64,000 nt of DNA from Schistosoma mansoni (taxonomy: Eukaryota > Platyhelminthes > Trematoda > Strigeidida > Schistosomatidae), in the NCBI RefSeq assembly GCF_000237925.1, contig NC_031496.1, positions 18,186,245 to 18,250,244 of the forward strand, written 5' to 3'. The position numbers and the translations under genes were made by a program. The notes under the pieces were generated by a model that worked only from the letters and a program-made list of their open reading frames with translations, was not told the DNA's origin and did not search any database. Shown here one piece after another: positions 61,450-64,000 of the stretch. The first letter of the stretch is position 1; each line of letters begins with the position of its first letter.

Positions 61450-63520
61450 TAAACAAGAAGAGTTAATATAAAAATGTGGAATAAAGTTTTAGAAGATATA
61501 AATACCAAATAATTCTTAGATCAATGTTATAAAAAGAGTGTAGATGTGCAGGTTTATATAAATTGGGAGCTGAATAACATCCAAAAATATTTTGTCTAAT
61601 CCTGAATTCCAATCGTATTTTATCTATCATGTTTACAATATAACTTACAGACTAAGTGACTTGACATTAAGATGAATATGTTTTCATAGTGCATAATTAA
61701 AATTGATCAGTAGGAAGAGCTTAACAAGTATTCAATGCTCGTTGAACTTGCAAGCAACTCTTTGAGTTCCAGAACAGTATCAAACATAGGTGCTGTCAAA
61801 AAAATTACAACTAATATATTTGAACCTAGTGAATATTCAGGATTTATGTGTATTCTCTGAATCCATATAACATCGGATGTCCAATTATTTTCGACATTGA
61901 ATCATTAATGATATTAAAACTGAAGAAAAGAAAATAATAGTAGATGATTTATTTTTGAAACACTAAGTAGGTCAGAAAACCGTGGCTGTCGAATGAACTG
62001 TTAATTACCGTCAGATTGAGCCTACTTAACCTCTGAATACTTTAATGAACTCAGAAACTATTTTTATATGTTAGACTTCATGTAGATAGCATTTCGATGA
62101 AGTGAAATTGAAATCTGAAGAGCAATTTTAAATTAATTTACCAATCAATTGGATTTCTTCAGCCTAGTAAATAACTCTTGTTAACTCACACAATAGATTT
62201 TTATCATAATACTCATTTTACTTGTCACTAATACAGAAAATAAGTGGAGAAATCGAAAAGTTTTAGTTCTTCAGTGAGACATACAATTAAATTCTTCACA
62301 AATATCGGTTAAGCTAGATTATAACTAGAAATAGAGTAAATGACGCATATTTTGCCAACCAGAAATACCTACATTTCAATGTTCATACTTATACTGAGAC
62401 TAAAGCTAAGCTTCCTTCCCTTCCAACCCCAGAACATCATCTAGCTGATCATAGGAAGCTACTAAATTACCCAACAAGTATGAGTTTATTTGTGGGGGTT
62501 TATATTTTCCGTTTATCTGTCTCACTGTGTGTAAATAGGACAAAAAACATGTATTCGAACTGCTAGCTTTAGTGTCCGAATTTACCATAAAAATGTGTTT
62601 TAATGGCAATGATAAGGTAATTCTTTTAGGATTTCCATATGCAAACAGAGCTAGAGCAATTCCAGTTCTTAAGATCAACAACGATAAATACAAACATTCA
62701 TAAATATACTCTTTACAGTTCAGATTAACGTTCCACAGGATGTCAATTACAGTCTTCTCTTATTTCAAAGTCTGTTACTAAGTCAGCGGCAATCATAATT
62801 TCAAATCAAACGCTTAAGTTCTGTCATACAATCTTGACTGTATATTAGCTTTAGGTGTTAAATATTACGCTGACACTTGCAGAATTTACTTTGAAGGATG
62901 ACTGATTAAACTCCACGAGCAAGCAAGTGAAAAACAGTACGGATTCATTAACAAACTTTCTTAGTGTGTGATAAGTGTTTCAAGTTTCTTTGTTAATAAA
63001 TTAAATGTTAAAAGTCTTGAGTTGTGTTAGCTAATTGTGATTAAATTCTGAAGTTTTACCCCATTTGTACATCTAATTACTGAATAAATACATGAAACTT
63101 CATTGTTTGTCAGTGTATAAGAAGTGAGTATACTTGCCGGGAAAAATTATATTCAAGTGTATATAACATATGAACTTCTGTGTATATTTTAAACAGAACT
63201 AATTACAGACTGTATATCTTTGATGAGTTAAGTAAGCAACTGTTGATTTTCAAGTGATCCTAATACAATACAAAGTTTCTTTTTAAGAGAACTTGTATGT
63301 TCTGAGTTACATCAAAGACAAATTTCTAGGTCAATATATCAATAAGTTATCGTTCATTATATTTTAGAATCTTTTCATATCCAATTGAAAATACTGAACT
63401 TTATGGAGCAAGATGAGTGATTAAAGAATCATGTTAGTGTTAGGTATATACATCATTTATGATCAAATTATACTATATGATAATAGGATTTATGTAGAAA
63501 TTGTCTCTCAATGAAATAAG
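61450..63520. other. Upstream/intronic sequence, nothing recognised
   Basis: Presumably an intron of the Asn-rich gene. An open frame at 62406-62693 (minus) has no domain or splice support. Confidence 0.45.
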
Positions 63521-63539
63521 ATTGAGTACTTCAAAACTA

Positions 63540-63962
63540 CTGTATGGGGTGGAGACGTGGAGAACTACAAAAACCGTCATCCAGAAGATAAAAGTGTTTA
63601 TTAACAGTTGTCTACGCAAGTTACTTCGGATCCGTTGGCCAGATACCACCAGCAACAAGTTACTGTGGGAGACAACAAACCAGATTCCAGAGGAGGAAGA
63701 AATCAGGAAGAAGCGCTGGAAGAGGGTTGGGCACACTTTGAGGAAATCACCCAATTGCGTCACAAGACAAGCCCTCACATGGAATCCTGAAGGCCAAAGA
63801 AGAGGAGAAAGACCAAAGAACACATTACGCCAAGGAATGTAGACAGACATAAGAATGAACAACAACCGGATAGAAATAGAAAAGAAGGCTCAGGACAAAG
63901 TGGGTTGGAGAATGCTGGTCTGCGGCCTATGCTCCATTGGGAGTAACAGGCGTAAGTAAGTA
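63540..63962 (+). mobile_element. RTE-clade LINE, 5'-truncated copy with target duplication
   Basis: Carries only the C-terminal coding end ([53 protein letters not shown]) and ends in GGCGTAAGTAAGTAAG, the same 3' end as the copy at 7.9 kb. AGTACTTCAAAACTA is repeated exactly on both sides (63525-63539 and 63963-63977). The coding frame is interrupted by one stop near the 3' end (TAG at 63840). The apparent ATG of its open frame lies in host DNA. Confidence 0.92.
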
Positions 63963-64000
63963 AGTACTTCAAAACTAAGGTTGCTATGGTAGCAGTTGAT

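Noticed and set aside
62406-62693. 95-codon minus-strand frame
   Set aside because: No known domain or splice context; likely chance.

Overview
The window is nuclear DNA of a schistosome blood fluke (Schistosoma or a very close relative). It is AT-rich, with short host exons scattered among long introns. It carries tRNA-derived Sm-alpha-like SINEs with hammerhead-ribozyme cores, RTE-type and CR1-like LINEs, Merlin DNA transposons and Ty3/gypsy fossils, a mix known from schistosomes. No bacterial or organellar genes were seen. Two runs of exactly 200 N (297-496 and 19128-19327) are assembly gaps, and both sit next to inverted repeats.

Five host loci can be supported. (1) 1190-1486 (+) is the last coding exon of an unrecognised, probably membrane-trafficking protein. 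(2) 3891-24016 (+) is a 13-exon ACAD9-like acyl-CoA dehydrogenase spread over 20 kb, with introns full of repeats. (3) 29723-33069 (+) is a complete five-exon radial spoke head protein 9 (RSPH9). (4) 33291-40750 (-) is a complete six-exon ataxin-3 (ATXN3) deubiquitinase without a polyglutamine tract. It converges on RSPH9 with 221 bp between the two stop codons. (5) 54551-61448 (-) is the three-exon C-terminal part of an Asn/Ser-rich protein whose 5' end lies beyond the window.

Layout: 1-1.2 kb holds SINEs and a gap; 1.2-3.9 kb the end of gene 1 and an intergenic region with two hairpins; 3.9-24 kb ACAD9, with an antisense RTE LINE in intron 4 and a hammerhead palindrome beside the gap in intron 9; 24-29.7 kb repeat-rich intergenic DNA; 29.7-40.8 kb the RSPH9/ATXN3 convergent pair; 41-52 kb a mobile-element graveyard (LINE 3' ends, Ty3/gypsy pieces, Merlin copies, one Merlin inserted in a gypsy LTR with a perfect 8-bp target duplication, and an interstitial telomere-like tract); 52-64 kb the Asn-rich gene with SINEs and a Penelope-like endonuclease fragment in its introns, and a 5'-truncated RTE copy with a 15-bp target duplication at the very end.

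The recognised genes do not form a pathway. ACAD9 is mitochondrial (fatty-acyl oxidation and/or complex I assembly), RSPH9 is an axonemal part and ATXN3 a ubiquitin-chain protease. All exon boundaries were derived by hand from GT/AG sites, phase continuity and recalled human orthologues; no alignment or transcript data were available.
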